From assembly GCA_947457525.1 (NCBI GenBank), contig CANGXE010000044.1, positions 1-8,799 of the forward strand: a DNA stretch of 8,799 bases, read 5' to 3'. This document shows, in pieces, positions 1 through 6,823 of the stretch. The notes under the pieces were generated by a model. That model had not been told where the DNA came from and searched no databases. It saw nothing but the letters and a program-made list of their open reading frames with translations. The DNA is from Bacteroidota bacterium (lineage in GTDB: Bacteria; Bacteroidota; Bacteroidia; Chitinophagales; LD1). The position numbers and the translations under genes were made by a program. The stretch's first letter is position 1; each line of letters opens with the position of its first letter.

Positions 1-39
1 AATGAATTGGTTTGCCAAAAATTATTTGTTGAGCTACTC

Positions 40-1335
40 TTATTGAGCTACTACAAGTGTTTGTCCAACGTAAACATTCTGCACTGCCATTTTATTCATT
101 CGCTGAATTTTGTCGACAGACGTATTAAATTTTTTCGCAATAGAATACAATGTATCTGAAGGTTGCACTTCATAATTTACTGTTTCGATAAACCGATTTA
201 TGTTAGGTAAAATCGGCACTTCATTGCTAATACTTCCGCTGCCTTGGTCAGCCGGCAGTGGCTTAGGTTTATTTTCATTGGCACGATCTTGTTGGCGCAA
301 AAAATCTGAATATGCCATAGTGCGTGGTGCTTGAATGCGCTTGTCGTGTAGATATAATTCTTCACCGGCCAAGGGCTGATCATTTTGTCGCATTAAATTT
401 TTGAGATAAAGTTCTTTTAGTTTAATGCCGTTTTTCTGTGCAATCTCGTGCATACTCTCTCCCGATTTTACGGTGTATCTTGCTTCAAGTCCGCGGTTCT
501 TTTTGGCTTGCAAGTATATGTATTGTCCATCTTTAAATCGATCACCGGTGGTCAAATCATTAAACGCCATTATCCAGTTGTAATCAATATTGTATTCTAA
601 GGCTATTTTCAAAGGGTCTTCATTTCCTTGTGCGACAGTAGCACGTACTCCGTTTATCACCACTTCTTTTCGACCTTTGTCTTGATTTTTAATCTTAATA
701 GCAAAGTGCTTTGATTGGTCATGATTTTTAACATCGCTCACTATTACTTTCGATTCGCCTTTCGCCACTAACGGTTCTGTTTTTTCTAACACTTTTGGAG
801 CTGTTTCTTTTTGCTCTAGTTTGACCATAGCCACTTGGTCATATTGCGCTAAGTTGTAATCCTCAATGTATTGAATTAACATACTCGCATACTTTGGATT
901 GGTGGCGTATCCGGCAGATTTCAAAGCATGCGCCCATGACTTATAATCCGTAATTGGCAATTGAAATAATCCGACATAACGCGGACGATTAGCCAAAAAA
1001 TCGGAGTGATCCACATACGATTCGCTTGCACTGCTATACACACGAAAACACTCTTGCGGAGCATCATCATCATGATAATATTTCCCTCCGGTCCATTCTT
1101 CTTTACACTTAATACCAAAATGATTATTTGCTTTTACCGAAAGGGGCGATTTGCCCGAGCCGCTCTCTAAAATACCTTGCGCAAGAGTGATAGAAGCCGG
1201 CACTTTGGCGCGTATCATTTCATCAATAGCGATAGACTTATAAATTTCGATGTACTCCAACACTTCTTTGCGTTGTTGCGCGACAGCCGAAAAGGCTGAA
1301 AGACAGAACAGTGTGAAAATCAAGTGGTTTTTCAT
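40..1335 (-). CDS. Secreted glucosaminidase (GH73/FlgJ-like) with C-terminal LysM repeats
   Basis: Likely a peptidoglycan hydrolase that cleaves N-acetylglucosaminyl bonds and is held on the wall by LysM domains. Residues 1-19 form a Sec signal peptide (hydrophobic core, A-V-A before Q20). The glucosaminidase domain spans about 28-165: the motif AQGILESGSG at 52-61 places the putative catalytic glutamate at E57, and YATNPKYA at 143-150 matches the second conserved block of the family (usually YATDP). A canonical LysM lies at about 286-330 and another at 386-430; 224-277 looks like a third, degenerate LysM. A low-complexity linker rich in K, P and N covers about 340-380. The ATG at 1335 is the only start that keeps a full signal peptide. 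The gene lies 76 bp downstream of the O-methyltransferase and may use its own promoter. Domain assignment is confident; the physiological role (growth, separation or scavenging) is not visible. Confidence 0.9.
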   Translation of the reverse strand: MKNHLIFTLFCLSAFSAVAQQRKEVLEYIEIYKSIAIDEMIRAKVPASITLAQGILESGSGKSPLSVKANNHFGIKCKEEWTGGKYYHDDDAPQECFRVYSSASESYVDHSDFLANRPRYVGLFQLPITDYKSWAHALKSAGYATNPKYASMLIQYIEDYNLAQYDQVAMVKLEQKETAPKVLEKTEPLVAKGESKVIVSDVKNHDQSKHFAIKIKNQDKGRKEVVINGVRATVAQGNEDPLKIALEYNIDYNWIMAFNDLTTGDRFKDGQYIYLQAKKNRGLEARYTVKSGESMHEIAQKNGIKLKELYLKNLMRQNDQPLAGEELYLHDKRIQAPRTMAYSDFLRQQDRANENKPKPLPADQGSGSISNEVPILPNINRFIETVNYEVQPSDTLYSIAKKFNTSVDKIQRMNKMAVQNVYVGQTLVVAQ

Positions 1336-1354
1336 AAGCAGTATTTTACAACCA

Positions 1355-1386
1355 CGAACTTATCAACAGATTACTCACAATTCAAC
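1355..1386 (-). promoter_or_regulatory. Weak candidate promoter for the glucosaminidase gene
   Basis: On the minus strand GTTG (1383-1386) is followed after 20 bp by TAAGTTCG (1355-1362). This differs by one base in each box from the Bacteroidetes pattern TTTG-N19-TAnnTTTG. It sits about 20 bp before the ATG at 1335, within the 76-bp gap, and would allow transcription separate from the upstream operon. This is pattern matching only, and AT-rich gaps produce such matches by chance. Confidence 0.25.
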
Positions 1387-1411
1387 GTGTGTTCTTTACA
1401 AAATGTTGTGC

Positions 1412-2050
1412 TTAAACTAACTTTTGTGCAATATTTAGTCCATCACGCAGCGGGAGTATGAAGTTTTTGACCCGTGGATCTTGTGCTACTTTTTCATTGT
1501 ACGCATGAATAGCTTGGGTGTCTTTATCTTTTTGTTCATTCACCACTTTGCCGCTCCACAGCACATTGTCGGCAATAATCCATCCGCCCGGACGCACTTT
1601 GTCAAACACAGCATTATAATAGTTAATGTAGTTATGTTTGTCTGCATCAATAAAAACCAAATCAAAAGTTTCATCTAAAGTTGGAATTATTTCTAGGGCC
1701 TTGCCGGTAATCATCATGATACGATCGGCCACGGCCGCTTTTTCAAAATAGCGCTGACACATCGGAGCCAATTCTTCGTTAATATCCAACGTATAAAGCA
1801 AACTATCTTCACTCATTCCTTTAGCAAAACAGATAGCCGAATAGCCGGTGAAGGTCCCGATTTCTAACACTCGTTTCGGTTGTTGCAGCGCGGTGAACAT
1901 CGTCATAAACGAGCCTTGCAGATAGCCCGAAAGCATCTGCGGCATTTGCACTTTGAGGTGTGTTTCACGCGTCAATTCTTTGAGCGCCTCATCTTCGGGC
2001 GTAGCCCATTGATGAATATATTTTTCTAAATCTTCAGAGAGTAAATTCAT
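1412..2050 (-). CDS. SAM-dependent O-methyltransferase, caffeoyl-CoA O-methyltransferase type (Methyltransf_3)
   Basis: Predicted cytosolic metal-dependent methyltransferase of 212 aa, a normal length for the bacterial members of this family. SAM-binding motif I is VLEIGTFTGYS (61-71), with the acidic residue for the SAM ribose at D89 in YTLDI. The motif LVFIDADKHNY (131-141) supplies D135, and ADNVLWSGKV (160-169) supplies D161 and N162; these correspond to the divalent-metal ligands known in plant caffeoyl-CoA O-methyltransferases. The end R-D-G-L-N-I-A is also typical. I chose the ATG at 2050: MNLLSEDLEKY aligns with how such proteins usually begin. A GTG at 2056 overlaps the idi stop by one base (TAGTG) and would add two residues. 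The ATG lies 5 bp after idi, so the two are surely cotranscribed. The substrate is unknown; bacterial members act on catechol-like compounds. Confidence 0.9.
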   Translation of the reverse strand: MNLLSEDLEKYIHQWATPEDEALKELTRETHLKVQMPQMLSGYLQGSFMTMFTALQQPKRVLEIGTFTGYSAICFAKGMSEDSLLYTLDINEELAPMCQRYFEKAAVADRIMMITGKALEIIPTLDETFDLVFIDADKHNYINYYNAVFDKVRPGGWIIADNVLWSGKVVNEQKDKDTQAIHAYNEKVAQDPRVKNFILPLRDGLNIAQKLV

Positions 2051-2055
2051 GGTCA

Positions 2056-2589
2056 CTATAATAAATTTCGTTTCTCCATCTCTGCCAAAATAATTTTAAA
2101 CCAAAAGGAATAGGCTTCAGGTTTGTCACTCATTTCTTGTTTCACTTCTGTGTAAGTCATCCAGCGCACGGCCTCAATTTCTTCCTTATTAAATTCAAAA
2201 TTTTCGTTATACGTCCCAGAGAACACCGTGTCGTATTCATGCTCCGTCAAGCCACTTGCTTCATCTTTCGCTTTATACATAAAATGAAATTGCTCCGTAA
2301 GTGGTGTGTTAAAACCCAGCTCTTCAAATAAGCGTCTTTCGGCTGCAGCTTGAAAGGTTTCGTCCTGGCGCGGGTGGGTGCAACAGGTATTGCTCCAAAT
2401 ACCCGCCCAATGGTATTTTGACAAGGCGCGTTGCTGCACCAACATTTCACCTTTGTCGTTAAAAATGATAACACTGATAGCGCGATGTAGTAATCCTTTG
2501 GTGTGCGCTTCGAGTTTTCCCATATAACCCAACACTTCGTTAAGTTCATCTACGAGTACTACTACTTCTTCTTTGTTTAGGTCTTCCAT
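2056..2589 (-). CDS. idi: Isopentenyl-diphosphate delta-isomerase, type 1
   Basis: Interconverts isopentenyl and dimethylallyl diphosphate, balancing the two C5 precursors of quinones, undecaprenyl carrier lipids and carotenoids. The protein has 177 aa, close to the roughly 180 of the E. coli enzyme, and a Nudix fold. Residues matching the E. coli active site are visible: H29 and H35 (metal ligands), C70 in SNTCCTHP (the catalytic cysteine position), H72, the Nudix-like helix RRLFEELG with E89/E90, and E116 and E118 in TEHEYD. An additional cysteine, C69, directly precedes the catalytic one. The ATG at 2589 lies 12 bp after the gamma-carbonic anhydrase-like gene, and the stop touches the next gene, so it is internal to the operon. 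Type 1 rather than the FMN-dependent type 2 is certain from the fold motifs. Confidence 0.95.
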   Translation of the reverse strand: MEDLNKEEVVVLVDELNEVLGYMGKLEAHTKGLLHRAISVIIFNDKGEMLVQQRALSKYHWAGIWSNTCCTHPRQDETFQAAAERRLFEELGFNTPLTEQFHFMYKAKDEASGLTEHEYDTVFSGTYNENFEFNKEEIEAVRWMTYTEVKQEMSDKPEAYSFWFKIILAEMEKRNLL

Positions 2590-2601
2590 TATTCTTCTAA
2601 T

Positions 2602-3120
2602 TTATTCGTTTTTAAACCATCCCGCATACATCACATAGTTATTACCGATACGCTCAATCAACGTTTTAAACTTTTCGGGGTCAATGTCTTTCACTTTCTT
2701 AGCCGGAATGCCCGCATAAATACTTCCGGGTTCTACAATCGTATTTTCTAACACAATGGCTCCAGCAGCAATGATAGAATTTTCTCCAATCACAGCATGG
2801 TCCATCACAATGGCGCCCATACCAATCAACACATTATCATGCACTGTGCAGCCGTGCACAATCGCGCGATGACCGATGGACACATTGTTGCCAATGGTGG
2901 TTGGTGCTTTTTGATAAGTGCAGTGAATAATCGCTCCGTCTTGAACATTTACTTTGTTACCCATTTTAATGAAATGCACATCGCCACGCACTACTGCGTT
3001 AAACCAAATACTACAATCAGTTCCGGTGGTCACATCGCCTACCACTGTGCAGTTTTCGGCTAAAAAAATGTTATCGCCAAAAAAAGGTTGCTTTCCGCTT
3101 ACCGGTAGAATCAATGCCAT
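2602..3120 (-). CDS. Gamma carbonic anhydrase family protein (left-handed beta-helix, hexapeptide repeats)
   Basis: A 172-aa protein of the YrdA/CaiE/gamma-carbonic anhydrase group. Hexapeptide repeats of the [LIV]-G-x-x form run from about 15 to 140, predicting a left-handed beta-helix that would trimerise. Three histidines match the zinc ligands of the family: H66 in QDGAIIHC, and H84 and H89 in SIGHRAIVHGC. The signature WFNAVVRGD at 39-47 and the ending YAGIPAKKVKDI (135-146) are typical. The long acidic loop of the archaeal Cam enzyme is absent, as in the short subfamily whose members have often shown little or no carbonic anhydrase activity. The true activity, carbonic anhydrase or acyl/metal binding, is therefore open. 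The ATG at 3120 follows the lipoprotein gene by 5 bp. Confidence 0.92.
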   Translation of the reverse strand: MALILPVSGKQPFFGDNIFLAENCTVVGDVTTGTDCSIWFNAVVRGDVHFIKMGNKVNVQDGAIIHCTYQKAPTTIGNNVSIGHRAIVHGCTVHDNVLIGMGAIVMDHAVIGENSIIAAGAIVLENTIVEPGSIYAGIPAKKVKDIDPEKFKTLIERIGNNYVMYAGWFKNE

Positions 3121-3125
3121 ACGCT

Positions 3126-4793
3126 TTAGTCAATTTTTACATCAATGGCCAAATCCCAATTGCCTTTGAGGTTATAGGTATTAGAAAAATTTATAGTTCG
3201 TTCGGGTTGTCGTCTTTCGCGCAGTGAGCCGGTGGTCCATTCGCCATCGCGGTTCACATCATCAATCACTCTAATGGTGTAATCGCCAGCCGCCATGTTG
3301 GGTGCGTCAATTGTTTGCTTGCTGGTGTTATGATGATAAAACTCTTGTACTAATTCTTTTGACGTATTAAATAATTGTATAATATAATATTTGTTCGGTT
3401 GAGCAATGTCGAAATTCAGTTTAATGTTGCCGTACTCACTTTTCATTCGTGTACGAAATGGGTAACTCAACGATTTGTTCCACAAACCAAAAACATCTTT
3501 GAAAATCGAATCCGGAATTTGGAGCAAATAGCGCGTATTCTCTTTGCGCTCAAAATTAATCATCAGTTTTTGGCGTGTGATAGTGTCAAATTCAAAAGTC
3601 GGCACAATGGCAGGCAAGTCTGTCGAATCGACCGAAATCTGAAGCTTTTTATTTTTGTCTATTTCGACAATTGGTCGGGACAAATTTATTTTAAGCGCAG
3701 CATAAAGCTCTTGTGGATGATAAATTTTTATAATGTCTGTAGTTTTTTGTCTTATAATTGATTGATTTTCAATGTTTAATGAATATTTATTTAATCGCCA
3801 AAGGCTATCTTTTTCAATCGTCTTCAAACTCAACCTCACCGTATCTTTTAGGGTATCGTTGCACGTAAGAAAAACACTATCTTTTGGTGTATAAGTATTT
3901 GAAAACCAAATAATTGTAGTGTCATTTGTGGCATAATTCCACGAAAAGTTACCATTTTCAAAAAGTCTCGAGTCGGCTTTAAGTGTTTTGAAAGGCGCTG
4001 AATAGGCAATTAACATTTTGCCGGGCTCCAAAGAACGCGCAGAACCGAATTTAACTTTTGGATTGTCTTCCGAAAATAGTTGTAGCGCAATTGAAGGTGT
4101 GATGGAGTCATTCAATTCAACCAAAGAATCTAAATAGGCAATCTGCTCATTCGGTTGGTCGTAGAGGTAATTCATGTTCTGATCTTTCAATCCAAACACT
4201 TCATATTTTCCGGGTTTAATATTCTCAATTTGAAATGCGCCTTGCTTATTTGTTTTTGCAAAATAGCGCGGCTTTTCTGTCAATATTGGAAACGCATTTT
4301 CTGCTTGAAATAAAGCTACAACTATTCCCTCTGCAGGCATATCGTCTTTGGCCAGACGCACATTTCCTTCAATTTTCTGCGAATCTAAAACTGCTCCTGT
4401 AGAAAAAACGTAGCTGAAATTACTCATCACATTTCCCTGATTGAGGTCTTTAATATCATCTCCAAAGTTGATGGTATAGGTAGTATTAGGCAATAACTCT
4501 GACTTAAAAAGCACTGTCAATTTTCTACCGTTGGCGCGAATATCCGGCTTTATAGCTACAGGTGGCGACACTAAAGTTTGCGCAAACCCTCCAGGCTGAA
4601 TGAACTCATTAAACTGAATTTCTATTTTTTTGCCGGTAAAGAATGTAGACTTATTAGGTGGATTAGACACTTTCACTTTAGGTGGTTCGGTGTCTTCTTT
4701 GCCTCCTGTAGGCGCGCTTTCGGTGGCGCAACTCACGAGCAAAGCTGCACACATAATGGTCATCCACCAATTTTTATCCTTCCATTTACCCAC
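3126..4793 (-). CDS. Lipoprotein with N-terminal SbsA-type Ig-like domain (Bacteroidetes conserved family)
   Basis: A 555-aa predicted lipoprotein of the envelope. The lipobox is LVSC with lipidated C22, preceded by a basic n-region (KWKDK) and hydrophobic stretch. The tether TESAPTGGKEDTEPPKV matches a family common in Bacteroidetes. Residues about 35-133 form an SbsA/Big_5 Ig-like domain (KIEIQFNEFI and LLPNTTYTINFGDDIKDLNQG are characteristic). Residues about 140-225 resemble a carboxypeptidase-regulatory beta-sandwich (NKQGAFQIENIKPGKYEVFG). The centre is beta-rich and unassigned. The C-terminus has another such fold, with an EF-hand-like loop DVNRDGEW at 512-519. The start is GTG at 4793, supported by a Shine-Dalgarno-like AAGGA 4 bp upstream and by the basic n-region; the first in-frame ATG (4763) would leave a signal peptide without charge. 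It follows mnmG by 11 bp. Function unknown. Confidence 0.85.
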   Translation of the reverse strand: MGKWKDKNWWMTIMCAALLVSCATESAPTGGKEDTEPPKVKVSNPPNKSTFFTGKKIEIQFNEFIQPGGFAQTLVSPPVAIKPDIRANGRKLTVLFKSELLPNTTYTINFGDDIKDLNQGNVMSNFSYVFSTGAVLDSQKIEGNVRLAKDDMPAEGIVVALFQAENAFPILTEKPRYFAKTNKQGAFQIENIKPGKYEVFGLKDQNMNYLYDQPNEQIAYLDSLVELNDSITPSIALQLFSEDNPKVKFGSARSLEPGKMLIAYSAPFKTLKADSRLFENGNFSWNYATNDTTIIWFSNTYTPKDSVFLTCNDTLKDTVRLSLKTIEKDSLWRLNKYSLNIENQSIIRQKTTDIIKIYHPQELYAALKINLSRPIVEIDKNKKLQISVDSTDLPAIVPTFEFDTITRQKLMINFERKENTRYLLQIPDSIFKDVFGLWNKSLSYPFRTRMKSEYGNIKLNFDIAQPNKYYIIQLFNTSKELVQEFYHHNTSKQTIDAPNMAAGDYTIRVIDDVNRDGEWTTGSLRERRQPERTINFSNTYNLKGNWDLAIDVKID

Positions 4794-4804
4794 TTCTTCC
4801 TTAT

Positions 4805-6670
4805 TTATCTACCCAACCTTACCATCAGCACGGCTACATCTGCCGGAGAAACTCCGCTTATTCTGCTAGCTTGTCCTAGTGAAGTAGGTTTTATTTTATT
4901 CAATTTAATCCTAGCTTCCATTGAAAGTGAACCCAGTTCGCTATAGTTGAAATTTTCATCTAGCCGCACATCTTCCAGCTTGTTCATCTTGAGTACCAAT
5001 TCCAATTCTTTAGCTATATAGCTTTCATACTTCATCTCTATCTCTGCGCTTTCCACTATATCCTTAGGGTATTTAGCTAAAAATTTATCTAATTCCGGCT
5101 TAGCTTGCCTCAAGTCAGCTATTCCAAGCTGCGGACGAGTAATCAATTTATCGAGTTTGGCTCGTTGAGTGACAGCCGAAGTGCCTGCTTGCTCCAATAT
5201 AGGGTTTAGTTCTGTGGGGTCAATACTGTTTTGGGTAAAGAAATCTCTAATTTCCTTTAACGACTCCTTTTTCTGCTGTACGTTGGCATATCTTTCATCG
5301 TCTGCCAAGCCTATTTTATGCCCAATCTCGGTCAATCTAAGGTCAGCATTATCCTGGCGGAGCAGAATTCTGTACTCTGCGCGACTAGTAAACATTCTGT
5401 ATGGCTCCTCGGTGCCTTTAGTTATCAGGTCATCTATTAATACACCAATGTAAGCCTCCGAGCGAGATAAAACCACTGGTTCTAGTTCTTTAGCTGCTTG
5501 GTGGGCGTTTATTCCCGCCATTAAACCTTGGCAGGCCGCTTCTTCATAGCCGGTCGTGCCGTTTATTTGTCCGGCAAAGTAGAGGTTTTTCACTAGCTTG
5601 GTCTCTAGTGTGTGGTTAAGCTGCGTAGGGGGAAAGTAATCATACTCGATGGCATAACCCGGGCGGAACATCTTCATATGCTCGAAACCCGCTATCTGAC
5701 GCAAGGCTTTATGCTGCACATCCTCGGGCAAAGAGGTAGAAAAACCGTTGACGTATATCTCCACCGTGTTCCAACCTTCCGGCTCTACGAACAGTTGGTG
5801 ACGATCTTTATCAGAAAAACGATCAATTTTATCTTCTACCGATGGGCAATATCTTGGGCCAAGGCCTTTAATTCTGCCCGAAAACATAGGTGATTTATCA
5901 AACCCGGTGCGCAAAATATCGTGCACGGTTTGGTTGGTGTAAGTCATCCAGCAAGACAATTGTTTCTTGGGCTTCTCTATATTTTTAAACGAAAAGCCGG
6001 TGGTAATGTCTTCGTCACCATCTTGGCGTTCCATCTTAGAGTAGTCTAAGCTGCGTCCATCAATGCGTGGAGGTGTGCCGGTTTTCATTCGTCCGGCTTC
6101 AAAACCCAGCTGAACTAATTGTTCGGTAATGCCGTGAGCGGCTTTTTCTCCTGCTCTTCCGCCACCAAAATTCTTCTCACCAATATGGATTAAACCATTC
6201 AAAAATGTGCCATTAGTCAAAACCACTGCCTTGGCTTTTATCTCTAAACCCATGCCGGTAACAATGCCACCTACACGCCCATCTTTCACAATCAGACCAC
6301 CCACCATTTCTTGCCAGAAGTCAACATTAGGAGTTTGTTCTAATAAATTTCTCCATTCAGCAGCGAACAACATTCTATCATTTTGCGATCTTGGGCTCCA
6401 CATGGCAGGTCCTTTGGAGCGATTAAGCATCCGAAACTGAACCATACTTTTGTCACTTACAATACCGGAGTAGCCACCAAGCGCATCAATTTCTCGAACA
6501 ATTTGTCCTTTGGCAATGCCGCCCATGGCAGGATTGCAACTCATCTGTGCAATAGTTTGCATGTTCATGGTTACAAGCAAAACGCTACTGCCCATGTTGG
6601 CGGCTGCAGCTGCAGCTTCGCATCCTGCATGGCCAGCACCAACCACTATTACATCATATTCTTTAAACAT
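4805..6670 (-). CDS. mnmG: tRNA uridine-5-carboxymethylaminomethyl(34) synthesis enzyme MnmG
   Basis: FAD enzyme that works with MnmE to install the (carboxymethyl)aminomethyl group on U34 of certain tRNAs, using methylene-tetrahydrofolate. The protein has 621 aa, compared with 629 in E. coli. The Rossmann FAD motif GAGHAG is at 11-16. Both family signatures are present: GPRYCPSVEDKIDR at 271-284 and the block at 366-389 beginning AGQINGTTGYEEA. The two cysteines important in the E. coli enzyme (C47 and C277) correspond to C45 in SCNPAMGG and C275 in RYCPS. The helical C-terminal part that contacts MnmE and tRNA is complete, ending SGVSPADVAVLMVRLGR. It is preceded by a 153-bp gap with two parS-like sites, and followed 11 bp later by the lipoprotein gene. 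mnmG (gidA) is often near the replication origin in bacteria; partner mnmE is not in this window. Confidence 0.98.
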   Translation of the reverse strand: MFKEYDVIVVGAGHAGCEAAAAAANMGSSVLLVTMNMQTIAQMSCNPAMGGIAKGQIVREIDALGGYSGIVSDKSMVQFRMLNRSKGPAMWSPRSQNDRMLFAAEWRNLLEQTPNVDFWQEMVGGLIVKDGRVGGIVTGMGLEIKAKAVVLTNGTFLNGLIHIGEKNFGGGRAGEKAAHGITEQLVQLGFEAGRMKTGTPPRIDGRSLDYSKMERQDGDEDITTGFSFKNIEKPKKQLSCWMTYTNQTVHDILRTGFDKSPMFSGRIKGLGPRYCPSVEDKIDRFSDKDRHQLFVEPEGWNTVEIYVNGFSTSLPEDVQHKALRQIAGFEHMKMFRPGYAIEYDYFPPTQLNHTLETKLVKNLYFAGQINGTTGYEEAACQGLMAGINAHQAAKELEPVVLSRSEAYIGVLIDDLITKGTEEPYRMFTSRAEYRILLRQDNADLRLTEIGHKIGLADDERYANVQQKKESLKEIRDFFTQNSIDPTELNPILEQAGTSAVTQRAKLDKLITRPQLGIADLRQAKPELDKFLAKYPKDIVESAEIEMKYESYIAKELELVLKMNKLEDVRLDENFNYSELGSLSMEARIKLNKIKPTSLGQASRISGVSPADVAVLMVRLGR

Positions 6671-6677
6671 AGTTTCG

Positions 6678-6685
6678 CAAAGATA
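6678..6685 (-). promoter_or_regulatory. Candidate -7 promoter element of mnmG
   Basis: On the minus strand TATCTTTG is an exact match to the Bacteroidetes -7 box TAnnTTTG. It ends only 7 bp before the ATG at 6670, so a transcript from here would be almost or fully leaderless. A TTTG lies 13 bp upstream of it, which is shorter than the usual spacing of about 19, so the -33 element is poor. The box lies 50 bp from the nearer parS-like site. Confidence 0.4.
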
Positions 6686-6734
6686 TTAGGGTATTGAGCA
6701 AATTGATTGAATTGATGTTTTTTGTCTTTTATCT

Positions 6735-6750
6735 TGTTCCGCGTGGCACA
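6735..6750. other. parS-like site 1 (TGTTCCGCGTGGCACA)
   Basis: A 16-bp imperfect palindrome differing at two positions from TGTTCCACGTGGAACA, the variant of the parS consensus (TGTTTCACGTGAAACA) known from pseudomonads. ParB binds such sites to segregate the chromosome origin region. It matches the second site 50 bp away at 15 of 16 positions. It overlaps a small perfect inverted repeat GCACATTGTGC (6746-6756). The match is seen directly; the function is inferred, and no parA or parB lies in this window. Confidence 0.5.
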
Positions 6751-6784
6751 TTGTGCTTGTTCTTCTTTTTGGCCTATTTTTATT

Positions 6785-6800
6785 TGTTCCACGTGGCACA
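6785..6800. other. parS-like site 2 (TGTTCCACGTGGCACA)
   Basis: A 16-bp imperfect palindrome with a perfect CCACGTGG core, differing at a single position (C instead of A at base 13) from the parS variant TGTTCCACGTGGAACA. It starts exactly 50 bp after site 1, and both carry the same asymmetric GGCACA right half. It lies 23 bp beyond the ybeY stop in that gene's reading direction. It could instead be an operator for mnmG, but a pair of 16-mers this close to the parS consensus next to mnmG favours a ParB site. Confidence 0.55.
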
Positions 6801-6823
6801 AAAAAGTTGTTAAAATTTGATTT

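Noticed and set aside
1360..1368. TTATCAACA, one base from the DnaA box TTATCCACA
   Set aside because: A single imperfect copy in an AT-rich gap; no cluster of boxes is seen that would suggest an origin within this window.
1386..1411. Possible terminator after the O-methyltransferase gene
   Set aside because: Only a 4-bp stem (ACAA/TTGT) can be drawn and no U tract follows in the minus direction.
2051..2056. GTG at 2056 as start of the O-methyltransferase
   Set aside because: It would overlap the idi stop as TAGTG and add two residues, but the ATG at 2050 gives the usual N-terminus of the family. The difference is trivial and cannot be settled from sequence alone.
4578..4946. Plus-strand open frame of 122 codons
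   Set aside because: It is antisense to the start of the lipoprotein gene and the end of mnmG, both well supported; it has no recognisable motif. The other plus-strand frames within 40-7252 (for example 3375-3761, 6383-6697) are rejected for the same reason.
6603..6616. GCTGCAGCTGCAGC repeat/palindrome
   Set aside because: It is explained by alanine codons in the FAD-binding region of MnmG.
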